A stretch of DNA of 64,000 nt from Amaranthus tricolor (lineage: Eukaryota; Streptophyta; Magnoliopsida; Caryophyllales; Amaranthaceae): positions 26,394,147-26,458,146 of the forward strand of contig NC_080057.1 of the NCBI RefSeq assembly GCF_026212465.1. Direction: 5' to 3'. Below are positions 1-10,321 of this stretch, one piece after another; within the stretch, counting starts at the first letter, position 1; every line of letters begins with the position of its first letter. The notes beneath the pieces were generated by a model. That model was given only the letters and a program-made list of their open reading frames with translations, did not search any database and was not told where the DNA came from. Both the position numbers and the translations under genes were made by a program.

Positions 1-277
1 TGCGCACCGGTGGATGATGATGGTGTGAACTCGTCAACCTCCGCAATGACATTAAGAGCAGGAGCTCGTCGTTGACTAGCACCCTGATATGTGATAATCC
101 TTTGCGGAGGCGATGGATGTGGAGGAGGAGTGTTGATGGAAGCCGGGGGAACAAACGGCGATATAGTAGCGGATGTCGAGTAACCAATTGGGCAGTGGAG
201 CCCTCCCACGCAGCTACGCTCCTGTGTGTCGCCTGAAGCGTAAGCACTGATGGATCAACTGGGCCCGGCATCGCCAT
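1..277 (-). pseudogene. Plant mobile domain (PMD/MAIN-like) protein remnant, internally deleted
   Basis: Reading leftward from an ATG at 275-277, the first residues are MAMPGPVDPSVLTLQATHRS followed by VAAWEG. This is the typical opening of plant PMD proteins (the family annotated as MAIN-like or 'protein phosphatase 7 long form homolog'). The frame then loses sense. A different frame gives a Pro/Ser-rich tail (VPPASINTPPPHPSPPQ) that resembles the C-terminal tail of these proteins. The central PMD fold is missing, so this looks like an internal deletion joining the N-terminus to the tail. It runs off the left edge of the window. PMD genes are often carried by Mutator-like elements, which fits the MULE remnant immediately upstream. 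The PMD assignment rests on recall of the N-terminal signature. Confidence 0.5.
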
Positions 278-368
278 GATCGCTGTTACATACATAATTG
301 TTATAAAAATCATTTAAATATTATCAGATTCAACATGTTATTACAAAATTAAAAAAAAAAAAACATAC

Positions 369-1227
369 TTTCTTGACTTTCGAGGGCATGTTTTCTTATT
401 ATGACCACTAAATCCACAAAAGCTACACGTGTTTCGAGGACGCGTCAACGGTGCATCCATTTCGTTCCGTAAACGAGTTGACCGCGGACGACCCTTTCCA
501 CGCTTCATTGAGGGATCTGTAACAACTGTAGGACCATTCCAAGGATCGCAAGTGAACATGTCTGGAACGGGCATGAAAGACTTCTTATATGTCGATACGT
601 ATTTTGTAGTGCGAAATGAAAGACTTCTCTTCTTTCATCATCCTCTTCTGAATCGGAATCAATATGCTCATCCTCCTGATCTAAAGAGTCAACCTCGTTC
701 GCATTAAGCCTACCCAAGTGACTCGTGGAAAAGGTGTTCATTACACCACCACCAATGCCACGTGAATGAGTTGGAGAGGTAAACTCATCCAAGTGCTCAC
801 TAACGTAATTTGGGTTACTTAACATTTCTGTGAATGTATCATGGCATACACTAGGACCTGATTCTGGAAGTTCCATGCTAGTCATGACTTCCCTCGCATT
901 ATCCAAATTTGCAACCAATTCAACATAAACCTCCATTGCCGTTCCAGGGGCTTGTGATGCCGCATAAGCAAGAGCACTTATGCTTTCATCATTCTTAATC
1001 GGGACTAACACATTTTTCCCAGTCACCGGGTATTTCATCTCCATTTTTAACATATAAGAGTTGCGATCACAACCAATTACATCATAGACTTTGCTAACAA
1101 ACACCTCAAAAGTCGTATTTTGACGATGGATAAACATCACTGTATTTAATCCTCCATTATACCCAACATCAGATCCAGTATAACTTACTTCCCCACCCCA
1201 ATACACTATAACGGGATATTGATCCAT
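369..1227 (-). pseudogene. Mutator-like (MULE) transposase, internally deleted
   Basis: The N-terminal part (ATG near 1227, chosen at MDQYPVIVYWGGEVSY) matches the PB1-like or MuDR N-terminal region of MULE transposases and ends in an acidic stretch (EDDERRE). From about 640 leftward the sense frame shifts to one coding GRPRSTRLRNE and a zinc knuckle, CSFCGFSGHNKKTC (C-x2-C-x4-H-x4-C), which normally closes a MULE transposase. The DDE core and SWIM domain that should lie between them are absent, so this is a deletion derivative. A GTATGT donor-like sequence follows the knuckle at 364-368, and a CAG acceptor-like site precedes the PMD remnant. Splicing between the two is therefore conceivable. 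Confidence 0.6.
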
Positions 1228-1844
1228 ATTCAGCAAGTACAAACATATTTTTCATTTGATTTCACATACACTTAATTGTTGAATGTGAGTAAGGGAAGTG
1301 TAAATTTGAATACAAGAATTTGTGATATTAAGGTATTAGAACACTTATTAGAAAGTTCATTACAAATATAAAAGCTAAAAATACCATGAATATATACTAA
1401 AACCATTAAACTAACCCTACAAAGTAATAAACTTTCATTGAAGCATTTCATCAAACACTTTATATGCATACAAACCAAATCCTAAAATTCAACTATAAAT
1501 ATGTAAAATGTAAGCTTATATCATGAAAACAAGAGAATGTAATAAACAATCAACGTATTTATAACTTCAATTGAAAACAATAATGAAAAAAAAAAATTTT
1601 GCATATTGAAAACAAATTAAGGTTTTATTCATACCTTAGATGAGGATGAAAATGATCTACTTTACAAGGAAAGGATGGAAATGTAGTTAATTAGTTTAGT
1701 TGAATGAGAGGAATTGTATATTTGAAGTAAATGAGAGTGAAGAAATTTTTTTTTTTTTAAGAAGATACCGGCACCAAGAAGCAAGAAGCAAAGAAGATAA
1801 TGGAATGAAGAACCAAGCTCGACATTCTGTTTTGTACTGCTACC
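1228..1844. other. AT-rich flank of the MULE remnant, no gene
   Basis: This is low-complexity AT-rich sequence upstream of the MULE start. I see no credible coding region or structured element in it. It probably belongs to the 5' part of the MULE, but I could not recognise the terminal inverted repeat. Confidence 0.4.
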
Positions 1845-1981
1845 AAACCGCCACTTCAAGTGGCGGTTTACTTAACATATTTTTTTTTTTTTTTTTTTTT
1901 AAATTCCCATTACCAAACCGCCATTTCATATGGCGTTTTACTCCAGATCCCTGAATAAAACCGCTACCTCATATAGCGGTT
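1845..1981. repeat. Three successive short palindromes of one family
   Basis: Three related inverted repeats lie within 137 bp. The first has perfect 12-bp arms, AAACCGCCACTT (1845-1856) and AAGTGGCGGTTT (1858-1869), around one base. The second pairs CGCCAT (1919-1924) with ATGGCG (1930-1935) and has imperfect outer arms. The third pairs AACCGCTA (1959-1966) with TAGCGGTT (1974-1981). Two are preceded by TACC. A poly-T tract lies between the first and second. The core A-A-C-C-G-C-Y-A is conserved in all three, which suggests a common origin. Confidence 0.8.
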
Positions 1982-2084
1982 ATATTAAAAAATATATATA
2001 TATTTCTCAAAGCTATCCTACGTGGACGGTAATGTGGGAATTAGTTTTCCATTTCAAGCAAAATGGGAAATACTTTATAATTTG

Positions 2085-2320
2085 CATTATTTAGGGAAAT
2101 GACTCATCATAATAGCAACATTTACCCAACAATATTTACAAAACTAATCAAATCGTTAATATCTAACGACTACCATTATAAAAGTGTGCAAAACAAATTT
2201 AACAATATTTTTTTATACATTAGTAAATAGTAATTACTTACGTTAAAACTTTATTTAATTAACAAAAATCTAAAATGGGAAAAAGCAATAATATGGAGGT
2301 AGTATATAACAGTAAGAATA
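2085..2320. repeat. Dispersed repeat shared with 13.4-13.6 kb and 17.6-17.9 kb
   Basis: The stretch with 'acaaaactaat', 'taatatctaacgac', 'attataaaag' and 'aaaatggga' recurs, diverged, near 13410-13620 and 17690-17890. The right-hand ends (gggacaagtaata, then ggaggtagt) look like Stowaway-type MITE termini. The copies at 13 and 17 kb also share sequence on both sides, so those two are part of a larger duplication. This one shows only the inner repeat. Confidence 0.45.
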
Positions 2321-2346
2321 CTAGATAATGTCCGTGCGATGCACAG
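2321..2346 (-). mobile_element. Helitron 3'-terminus-like sequence
   Basis: Read on the minus strand, an imperfect hairpin (CTGTGCATCGCACGG, 2332-2346) is followed about seven bases later by CTAG (2321-2324) and then T. This is the layout of Helitron 3' ends: a GC-rich hairpin, a short spacer, CTRR, then a T of the host AT. The 5' end was not identified, so only the terminus is called. Confidence 0.3.
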
Positions 2347-2715
2347 CTTTATAAAAAATTTATGACATATTTGTATAAACAAAAAAATATAAATAAATTT
2401 ACGGCTTTTCTTTTAACCATCTCAAAGTATCATATACTCATTTAATAAAAAACATGATAAAGATTTTATAAAAAACTTGAAAAAAGTAAAATAAAATATA
2501 CTTCTATGACTTTCTAATACATTAAATGATGTGGCAAGTAAAAAATCAATCAATATAAATAATATTATAGTCATATTTAGAAAGTAATAAAATCAATCAC
2601 ATGTAAGCAATTTTAAAAAGTAATGACATTAGCAGTGTTTTGTTTTAGTAATAGTTATAGATTTAAAAGTATTAATATTAACTTTTTTTTAAAGTGTGTC
2701 TTGGATTTGTGTTGG

Positions 2716-2847
<132 letters not shown>

Positions 2848-3136
2848 TGTATAGTAGTGAATACTAGTGACTATACGATACAAGTGTAACAAATAAATTA
2901 AACTGAAAATATTATAATGACTATGAGATCAAATGAAAAACCAATAAAATTGATAAAAACAATTAAAGAATTAATTACATAAAAATAAAACTATAATTTT
3001 CTTGATAGTAATAGTAATATGCAATTGCATAACCTTTATTTGATCTAACCTAAAAAAAATTAAATTGAGAAAAGAAGGGCATTATTTTGCTAAACTAAAA
3101 ATAAAATCATCCATGAACAAACTATACTATACTCTA

Positions 3137-3739
3137 TTAATTGCGGCGTCGTCTTGGCTTTGAAGGAGGAGCAATGGGGCCCGCAGTGGTTTGAAATTCC
3201 CGAACAATGACGTCATTTGGACAAAAATGAAACGGCATCGTTTCATCTGATCCGTTCCTAGCATTGTCGAACTTGAAGCAAACATCACATTGTCGTCTAC
3301 GATGAACTTTATCATAACTACTACTATTACTTCTTCTATTAACAGAAGAATAAGAACAAGCAGCATCATGACTAAATCGCCTTAAACCTTCATAATTCAA
3401 ATCATAATAAATATTTATTGAATTTAAACTCAAAGAATTTTCCCAATCTCTCTCTTTCACTTCCACCATTTCCATATAATCAGAACACCTTCTACGAAAC
3501 ACCACATTAGGAATAACTTCACCTGTAGAATCATTTCTTATTGAAGAGAAAATGAATTTATTGATTGGGATTGCGATTTGATGATGATTTTGATTATTGT
3601 GTTCCAGATAGACTGTAATTGAATGAGGTAATTCATAAAAATTAGGGTTGATTGCAATTGGGATTGTACCCCAATCTGATTCTGTTAAGCCATTCAAGAA
3701 TTTCACTCGGAAAAGAGTAGACAAATTGATGGCCGCCAT
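3137..3739 (-). CDS. DUF7138-like plant protein, copy A (200 aa)
   Basis: This intact single-exon frame starts MAAINLSTLFRVKFLNG. It resembles the plant family I recall as DUF7138: an N-terminal 'F-P-V-x-F-x-D/N-G' strand, a ubiquitin-like segment with HSITVYLEHN, a middle region with VVFRRR, and a C-terminal Cys/His motif (QCDVC, then MPFHFCPNDV and TAGPIAPPS). The C-x2-C plus H-x-C arrangement could bind zinc, which is inference. Compared with copy C (235 aa) it is shorter in the middle, where copy C has an arginine-rich insert. The C-terminus ends in PRRRRN. Biochemical function is unknown. The gene is one of three related copies in this window, all on the minus strand. The start is supported by its alignment with the MEINFSTHFPVKFFDG start of copy C. 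Confidence 0.65.
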   Translation of the reverse strand: MAAINLSTLFRVKFLNGLTESDWGTIPIAINPNFYELPHSITVYLEHNNQNHHQIAIPINKFIFSSIRNDSTGEVIPNVVFRRRCSDYMEMVEVKERDWENSLSLNSINIYYDLNYEGLRRFSHDAACSYSSVNRRSNSSSYDKVHRRRQCDVCFKFDNARNGSDETMPFHFCPNDVIVREFQTTAGPIAPPSKPRRRRN

Positions 3740-4430
3740 TAGAGCTAGCTAATATTCTTAATTCAAACTCGAAAAGCAAACAAGGGTTTTAATTAATATT
3801 TTTATATTATCCAATAATCAAAACGAGATACAAGGGAATTAGGATCCTACGAAGAAGTGTACGTAGGGGAACCAATTCAACAATATTTATTGTAATGTAC
3901 ATCATAATTAGGTGGAATGTAGACGTCCGTAAAATCTTACGATCGTAACACGATTAATTATAACATGCCGATCAATCTATCCTATAATATAATGATTCAT
4001 TCTAAAATATTCAGTCTTAATTATTATTAATTTTTTTATGAACCAATATTAAATAATTTCTTTTCTATGTACACATGTGATTAAATAAAAAAGTATGACT
4101 AGATACTAAAATATTTAACGTATTCAACAGTAGATCTAACTGATAAATTTGTTAAATACTGGAGTTGGATAGAATAAGTCCTTTGTTCAATTGCATAGAG
4201 GCAAAAGTCCAAGAGAACAATACCAAATGATCACCTATCCAAATATTAAAGACTTAAAGGGCACTATATAATAGGCCCAAATGCGTCCACAAAACAAATA
4301 ACAATTCTTATATGACTATGCAACAAAGATTAAAAAAAAAAAACCAATGCAATTAAATGACAAAACACTTATACGATAAAAAATTAAACAAATTAATTAA
4401 TTACTTAAAAATAAAACTACAATTTCATTG
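3740..4430. other. Upstream region of copy A and start of the copy B 3' flank
   Basis: No coding potential is seen. From about 4310 the sequence (aattaattacttaaaaataaa) matches the 3' flanks of copies A (about 2960) and C (about 16270). It is interrupted at 4435 by the Copia insertion and resumes at 9482. Confidence 0.5.
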
Positions 4431-4435
4431 ATAGT

Positions 4436-4641
4436 TATTGGAGATGTTACTGATGACTCATCCTCTAAGGGTTCTTCTACAGCTCCCACGTGATAGCTAG
4501 TGACAGCTTAGCTCTTTTCTAACTTTGTATATATATATTATAGTAAATTTTTTGGACCGATTGAGATACATTTTTCTTTTCTTTAAAAATCTAAATAAAA
4601 ATTTCTTTCTTTCTTTTCTCTGAAATCTGGGTTTTGCATCA
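4436..4641 (+). repeat. Copia 5' LTR
   Basis: It begins TATTGGAGATGTTACTG and ends TTTTGCATCA. The same ends occur in the 3' copy. The primer-binding site follows immediately. Confidence 0.92.
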
Positions 4642-4653
4642 TGGTATCAGAGC
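4642..4653 (+). other. Primer-binding site (initiator tRNA-Met)
   Basis: TGGTATCAGAGC is complementary to the 3' part of plant initiator tRNA-Met. It is the standard primer site for minus-strand synthesis in plant Copia elements. Confidence 0.9.
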
Positions 4654-4844
4654 AAACAAGGTCTTGACCTGTCTTTCTTCTTCGTTTTCTCAGTTTTCTC
4701 CACCATTTCTCGTGTTAGCAATTCTTTACTCCAATTTACAAATTCTTTCTCGCAATCTCTTTTATTTTTTTTTTTCCTGATTCAATCTAATTCAATCTTC
4801 TTCTTTAATCTGATTCAATCTTTTTTTTTTTTTCTAATTCAATC

Positions 4845-7800
4845 ATGTCTTCTGAAATTTCTTCGCAATCTCTTTCTCTCAATCAAGATCCTTCTAGTAT
4901 TTTCTACATTCATCCAACTGATCAGACTTCACAGCAATTAGTTTCAACTAAATTCAATGGTAAAGGTTACTCTGATTGGAAGCAATCTATGCTTGTTGCA
5001 CTTTCGGCTCGTAACAAACTGAAATTTGTTACCGGTGCTATCCCTCGACCTTCACCTGATGATAAAACCTTCTCTGCTTGGGAAAGGTGCAATGATCTAA
5101 TTGTCTCCTGGCTTCTTTTCAATCTTGAGCCGACAATCTCAAAGAGTGTTTTGTATCTTCAAGATGCTACTGATATTTGGAAGGATCTCGATGATCGTTT
5201 TGGTCATACGACTGGAACGCAATTGTTCTCGTTGGAACAACAAATTGCTGAAATTACTCAAGGTAATCTATCTGTTGCTGAATTTTACACGAAAATTCGA
5301 GGTTTTTGGGATGAGATGCAGGCAATTGATCCGACTCCTGTCTGTATCTGTAATAAATGCACCTGTAATTTGACACAACGCATTCTCAAACAACAACAAG
5401 AGCATAGGCTTATTCAATTTATCATGAAGCTGCATGATCAATTCTCTTCGGTTCGAGGTAATATCTTGATGATGCATCCTTTACCAAATGTTTCTAATGC
5501 TTATCGCTTGTTCTCTCAAGAGGAGGAACACAAGAATCTAGCTCTGTTCCATCAACCTTCTTCTGTTAATTCTTTGGCATTCTATTCTAATGCTCCTAAG
5601 ACTGCTGCTCCATCTCAGACCAATACTAAGTTTCAAGGCAAGAATAATGGCTCTAAAAGGCATGTTTCTTCCTATTTCTGTACTCACTGCAACGTACCTG
5701 GCCATAGTTATGAACGTTGTTTCAAGGTTCATGGATATCCTTCGGATTTTAAAGACTTCAAAGATAAGAAAATTTTTGTCTATTCTTCTACTTACTCTGA
5801 CTCACAATCTCTTACTGAGAGTTCTGGTACTGAGAGGCCTTATGCTTTTTCTCACTCTGAGGCTTCCCCTTCCATATCCAAAGAACAGTATAACTATTTG
5901 ATAGAATTGCTGCACAAACAATCCTCTCTTTCACAAGTTTCTTCTGTGAATACCTCAACTCCTGGTGCTCTTTCGAATACTTCTACTCCTCAAGCTCATA
6001 TGGCAGGTATTATGTGTTTCTTATCATGTCCTACTCATGATTGGCTTTTGGATAGTGGAGCAACCGATCATATATGCACTGATTTGGCTATGTTTGATAC
6101 TTATAAACCTATTTCTGATCTAAATGCAAAGATTACTATTCCTAATGGGAAACACGTTCCTATTTCTCACATAGGCTCTGTTAGATTACAAAATAATTTG
6201 GTTTTGCATAATGTGTTACATGCTCCTTTGTTTCATTTCAATCTGTTATCTGTGCATCGCCTCTATTCTGATCTTAAATGCACAATTTCTTTTAATCACA
6301 GTAAATGCTTTCTTTAGGGGCAGTTATTGACAGAGTCACCAATTCTTCTTGGTAGATTACAAGAAGGATTATATCGTGCTACCTTTCCAGCATGTTCTAC
6401 AGCTTTCTTAGCTTCTACCACTGCTTCTATTCCTTCTGCTCAACTTTGGCATTTAAGATTAGGCCACTTACCTTTTACGCAAATAAAGCATTTAGTTCCT
6501 GATTGTGATGTTTCTTCTTGTATAGCTTCCACTTTTTGTCATATATGTCCTCTAGCTAAACAACATCGGTTACCTTTCCCTCAGAGTAGTATCAAAACTG
6601 TAAAGCCATTTCAGCTTTTGCATATTGATATTTGGGGGCCTTATAAGGTCACCACACATTCAGGATGTAACCAATTTATTACAATAGTGGATGATTTCAC
6701 TCGAGCTACTTGGACACATTTAATAAAGTATAAATCCGATGTGGTTTCTATTATTAAGAAGTTTCTCTTGTATGTTGAATTGCATTTTTCTACTAAAGTC
6801 CTTGTTATTAGATCTGATAATGCACAGGAACTATGTGAAGGTGACATTAAGCAAGTATATCGTAACAACGGAATTGTACATGAGACTAGTTGTACCAATA
6901 CACCGCAGCAAAATGGTGTAGTTGAAAGAAAACATAGACACCTGATAGCCACAGCCAGATCTTTATTTTTCCAAGCAAAGTTACCATTGCAATATTGGGG
7001 GGAGGCCCTTCTTTGTGCTACGTACTTGATTAATCGAATGCCTCTTAAACCTTTGTTTAATAAGACACCATATAAGAAATTATACAATTCTGCTCCTGAT
7101 CTGTCTCATCTTCGACCTTTTGGTTGCCTATGCTATGCTTTGACTTCACCAGTTCACAGATCCAAGTTTGACCCCAGATCAACACCAAGCGTTTTTCTTG
7201 GTTACCCACCCACACAAAAAGGCTATAAGGTACTAGATCTATCTACAAATAAAATCCTTGTTTCTAGGGATGTTCTTTTCCATGAATTGTACTTTCCTTT
7301 TCATTACTCTAAACAACCAGCTTCTACATATGCTTCTAATTTTTACATACCACAGTCCACTATTTCTATTCCTTTCTCAGATTTCCCACTGCCAGATGCT
7401 TTCCAACTAGATGATACTCCTGTTTCACCATCTTCTTCTTCTTTGGATTCTTCCCCTGCAAATGTTTCTTCTCCTTCTGATGAACTTCTTGTAGACCTTT
7501 CTTCTTTATATGTCACCACTTCAAATTCCCCTTTAATTTCACCAGCTTCTTCCCCACCTCCTCCTCCACCAGTCAGACATTCTACTAGAACCTCCAAAGT
7601 CCCTTCATATTTTTCAGACTACCAAACCTACGCAGCTCAGAAGCATTGGTGCAATCTTGTTTCTTTCACATCCTTGCCTCTCTCACATCACAATCTTCTG
7701 TCCAAAGTCCTCTCTATTTCTGAACCACGTTCTTATACTCAGGCTTCTAAAGATCCTTCATGGGTGGCAGCTATGCAGAAAGAACTTGATGCTCTTGAAA

Positions 7801-9323
7801 CAAATAATACTTGGGATATTGTAGATTTGCCTCCACACAAGAAAGCTATAGGTTGCAAATGGGTTTTCAAAGTCAAGTTGAAGGCTGATGGAACTTTAGA
7901 AAGGTACAAGGCTCGCTTGGTTGCTCAGGGGTACACACAAAAATATGGTATTGATTTTGAAGAAACTTTCTCTCCTGTGGTTAAAATGTCTACTATTAGA
8001 TGTATTTTGGCTCTTGCAGCTCACCACAAATGGCCCTTGTTTCAGTTAGATGTGAATAACGCCTTCCTCCATGGGGACCTCCATGAGGAAGTGTATGTGA
8101 AACTTCCTCCTGGATCTTCTGCAGCTCCTAATAAGGTTTGTAGGCTTAAGAAATCTCTTTACGGTCTTAAACAAGCGTCAAGGTAGTGGTATGCCAAGTT
8201 AACTCATGTTCTCTCCACTCAAGGTTTTCTTCAGTCCAAATCAGATTACTCCCTTTTCATAAAAAGGGAAGGAGTACATATCACTTTGGCAGAAGTTTAT
8301 GTTGATGATATTATCTTAACAGGTACCAATTCAGAAGAGATTTGTGCTCTCAAACATCATTTGGATAATTTTTTTAGTATCAAGGATTTGGGTAGTCTTA
8401 GTTTCTTCCTTGGCATGGAAGTTGCTCATGTTTCTGATGGTCTAATTCTTACTCAAATGAAATTCACCAAGGAACTGTTGCAAGATTTACAAATGGATCT
8501 TCGCCATCCAGCCCCAGCTCCTCTCCCGATCAATCTCAAACTTCATCTTGATCAGGGTGACTTGTGTGATGATCCTAGTACCTATCGGTCTTTGGTTGGT
8601 AAGCTGAATTTTTTGACTAATACCAGACCAGATCTTTCTTATGCGGTTCAAACTCTTAGTCAGTTCCTTCATGCTCCTCGAACTCCACATCTGGCAGCCC
8701 TTCATCATGTCTTGCGATATGTAGCAGGGACAGTTGGTCAGGGTATTCTTTTAAATGGGAATACTCAGTTAACTCTTCAAGCCTTCTCTGATGCTGATTG
8801 GGGTTCTTGTCCCAACAGTAGAAGGTCAATTACAGGCTATTTAATACAACTAGGCTCTTCTCCCGTCTCTTGGAAGAGCAAGAAACAATCAGTGGTGTCT
8901 AAGTCTTCCTCTGAATCTGAATATCGAGCCATGGCAGCAGCAGCAAGTGAGGTCACTTGGCTTGTCCGTTTATCAGAAGAATTGGGTATTACTAATCTCA
9001 CCCCAGTCACCTTACATTGTGACAATCAATCGGCCATTCACATAGCTAAAAATCCAGTATTTCACGAGCGAACTAAACACATCGAGATCGATTGTCACTT
9101 CACTCGTGACAAAGTTTTGGAAGGTTTGCTGCAGCTCACTTATTTGCCTACTGCATCCCAACTAGCTGATTTGTTCACCAAGGCATTACCATCTCCATAT
9201 TTTCATTCTTTGCTTTCCCAACTTGGAATGATTGACTCTGCAACCAACCCAAGTTTGAGGGGGGGTATTGGAGATGTTACTGATGACTCATCCTCTAAGG
9301 GTTCTTTTACAGCTCCCACGTGA
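4845..9323 (+). pseudogene. Copia Gag-Pol polyprotein with two in-frame TAG stops
   Basis: A single frame is broken by TAG at 6315-6317 and TAG at 8184-8186, with no frameshift. The order is: Gag (TKFNGKGYSDWKQSM, UBN2-type); zinc knuckle CTHCNVPGHSYERC; aspartic protease (WLLDSGATDHIC); integrase (H-x4-H then [14 protein letters not shown], core IDIWGPYKV, the Asp in IRSDNA and the ERKHRHL region); reverse transcriptase ([26 protein letters not shown]); and RNase H (DADWGSCPNSRRSITGY, SKSSSESEYRAM). The last codons extend into the 3' LTR. Both stops stand where a glutamine CAG is expected from the family, so each is a C-to-T change in a CHG methylation context. The element cannot make a full polyprotein unless the stops are read through. 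All catalytic motifs otherwise look intact. Confidence 0.92.
9251..9265 (+). other. Polypurine tract of the Copia element
   Basis: A purine run (aag-ttt-gagggggg) lies directly before the 3' LTR. It is the plus-strand priming site expected there. Confidence 0.8.
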
Positions 9324-9481
9324 CAGCTAGTGACAGCTTAGCTCTTTTCTAACTTTGTATATATATATATATATATATTGTTGTAAATTTATTGGACTGA
9401 TTGAGATACATTTTTCTTTTCTTTAAAAATCTGAATAAAAATTTCTTTCTTTCTTTTCTCTGAACTCTGGGTTTTGCATCA
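9266..9481 (+). repeat. Copia 3' LTR
   Basis: It matches the 5' LTR at both ends, with a longer TA run in the middle. It is followed by the ATAGT duplication at 9482-9486. Confidence 0.92.
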
Positions 9482-9597
9482 ATAGTAATAGTAGAATGCA
9501 ATTGCACAACCTCTATTTGATCTGACCTACAAAAAATTAAAATGACAAAAGGAGGGCATTAATTATTTTCCTAAACAAAAATAAACTCATCCATTAG

Positions 9598-9982
9598 TTA
9601 CGGGGTTTGAGCTTTAAAGGAGGACCAATGGGTCCGCAGTAGTTCGAAAATCTCGAACAACTACGTCGTTTGGACAAAAAATGTTTGCGGCATTAAAACC
9701 CTAGACTTCAAGACCTTTCCAATGATATATTATATGCCTGATTTCAATAACCGAGTGAGAAATAACGATCATTTAAAGTTTGTTTGTGCTGAAATTTGTT
9801 ACATGTTCAATTTATTGGGCATAACTTTTTATAAAAAATCGTATTGATACAAAGTTTGCGTCATTAGAAACTAGACTTCAAGAGCTTTTCAACGACATAT
9901 TATATACCCAATTCCGACAATCAAGCGAGAAATGACGACCACTTAAAATTTGTAGGGATTTTTAACATTTATCGACCGCCAT
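9598..9982 (-). pseudogene. DUF7138-like copy B, mosaic pseudogene
   Basis: The right end (9980-9982, ATG GCG) with its leader 'gagctagtattcttaattc' matches the start of copy A at 3739. The left end (about 9598-9680) matches the last codons of copies A and C, including the GGPIAPPS-type region and the 'tttggacaaaaa' stretch. Almost all the coding middle is gone. In its place, 9681-9970 holds unrelated sequence containing an imperfect direct repeat of about 100 bp (first unit from about 9683, second from about 9857; both contain 'ctagacttcaagag/acc' and 'gagaaat-acgacca/c'). The 3' flank continues leftward across the Copia insertion to about 4310. It cannot encode a family protein. Confidence 0.7.
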
Positions 9983-10084
9983 TAATTAGAGCTAGTATTC
10001 TTAATTCAAAATCCATACGATAATTAAAAGGGCTTTTAATTAAGGAATACTCAATTGTAGACTGTAGGGGGTTATATATATATA

Positions 10085-10321
10085 CTCTTTTCGTTTTCTA
10101 ACGTTTTTTCCATTTAGTTTTTACACAGTTTTCAAAGTAAACTTTGAGTTTTAATATCTCTAAATACGTATTATAAAAAATTATAAAAAATATATAATAG
10201 AAAAGAATACTTTAAGACGAATCTAATAAGATTTCACATGAATATATTTTACCATCTAATCAAATTATCCTACTAAAAATAGAATATTTTAAATGAAAAG
10301 AACATTATGATATAGTAGGAG
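10085..10321. mobile_element. Stowaway-like MITE candidate
   Basis: The segment is bounded by TA, with ends TACTCTTTTCG and (reverse-complemented right end) TACTCCTACTA. It is about 237 bp, AT-rich and non-coding. The terminal repeats are weak, so this is tentative. Confidence 0.35.

Larger units (their letters stand above)
4436..9481 (+). mobile_element. Ty1/Copia retrotransposon (short-LTR, Ale/Retrofit-like), 5,046 bp
   Basis: The element is complete. It has a 5' LTR (4436-4641), a primer-binding site TGGTATCAGAGC (4642-4653), one gag-pol frame (4845-9323), a polypurine tract (gagggggg, ending 9265) and a 3' LTR (9266-9481). It is flanked by a perfect 5-bp target duplication, ATAGT, at 4431-4435 and 9482-9486. 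The LTRs are about 206 and 216 bp and begin TATTGG rather than TGTTGG in both copies. By eye they differ at roughly eight bases in 200, plus a TA-repeat length difference. That indicates an insertion of moderate age, on the order of a million or more years under usual plant rates. Its small size and short LTRs point to the Ale/Retrofit lineage. It sits inside the 3' flank of pseudogene copy B. Confidence 0.93.

Noticed and set aside
505..707. Plus-strand open frame at 429-707 over the MULE remnant
   Set aside because: It is antisense to the recognisable MULE N-terminus and zinc knuckle, and has no family motifs.
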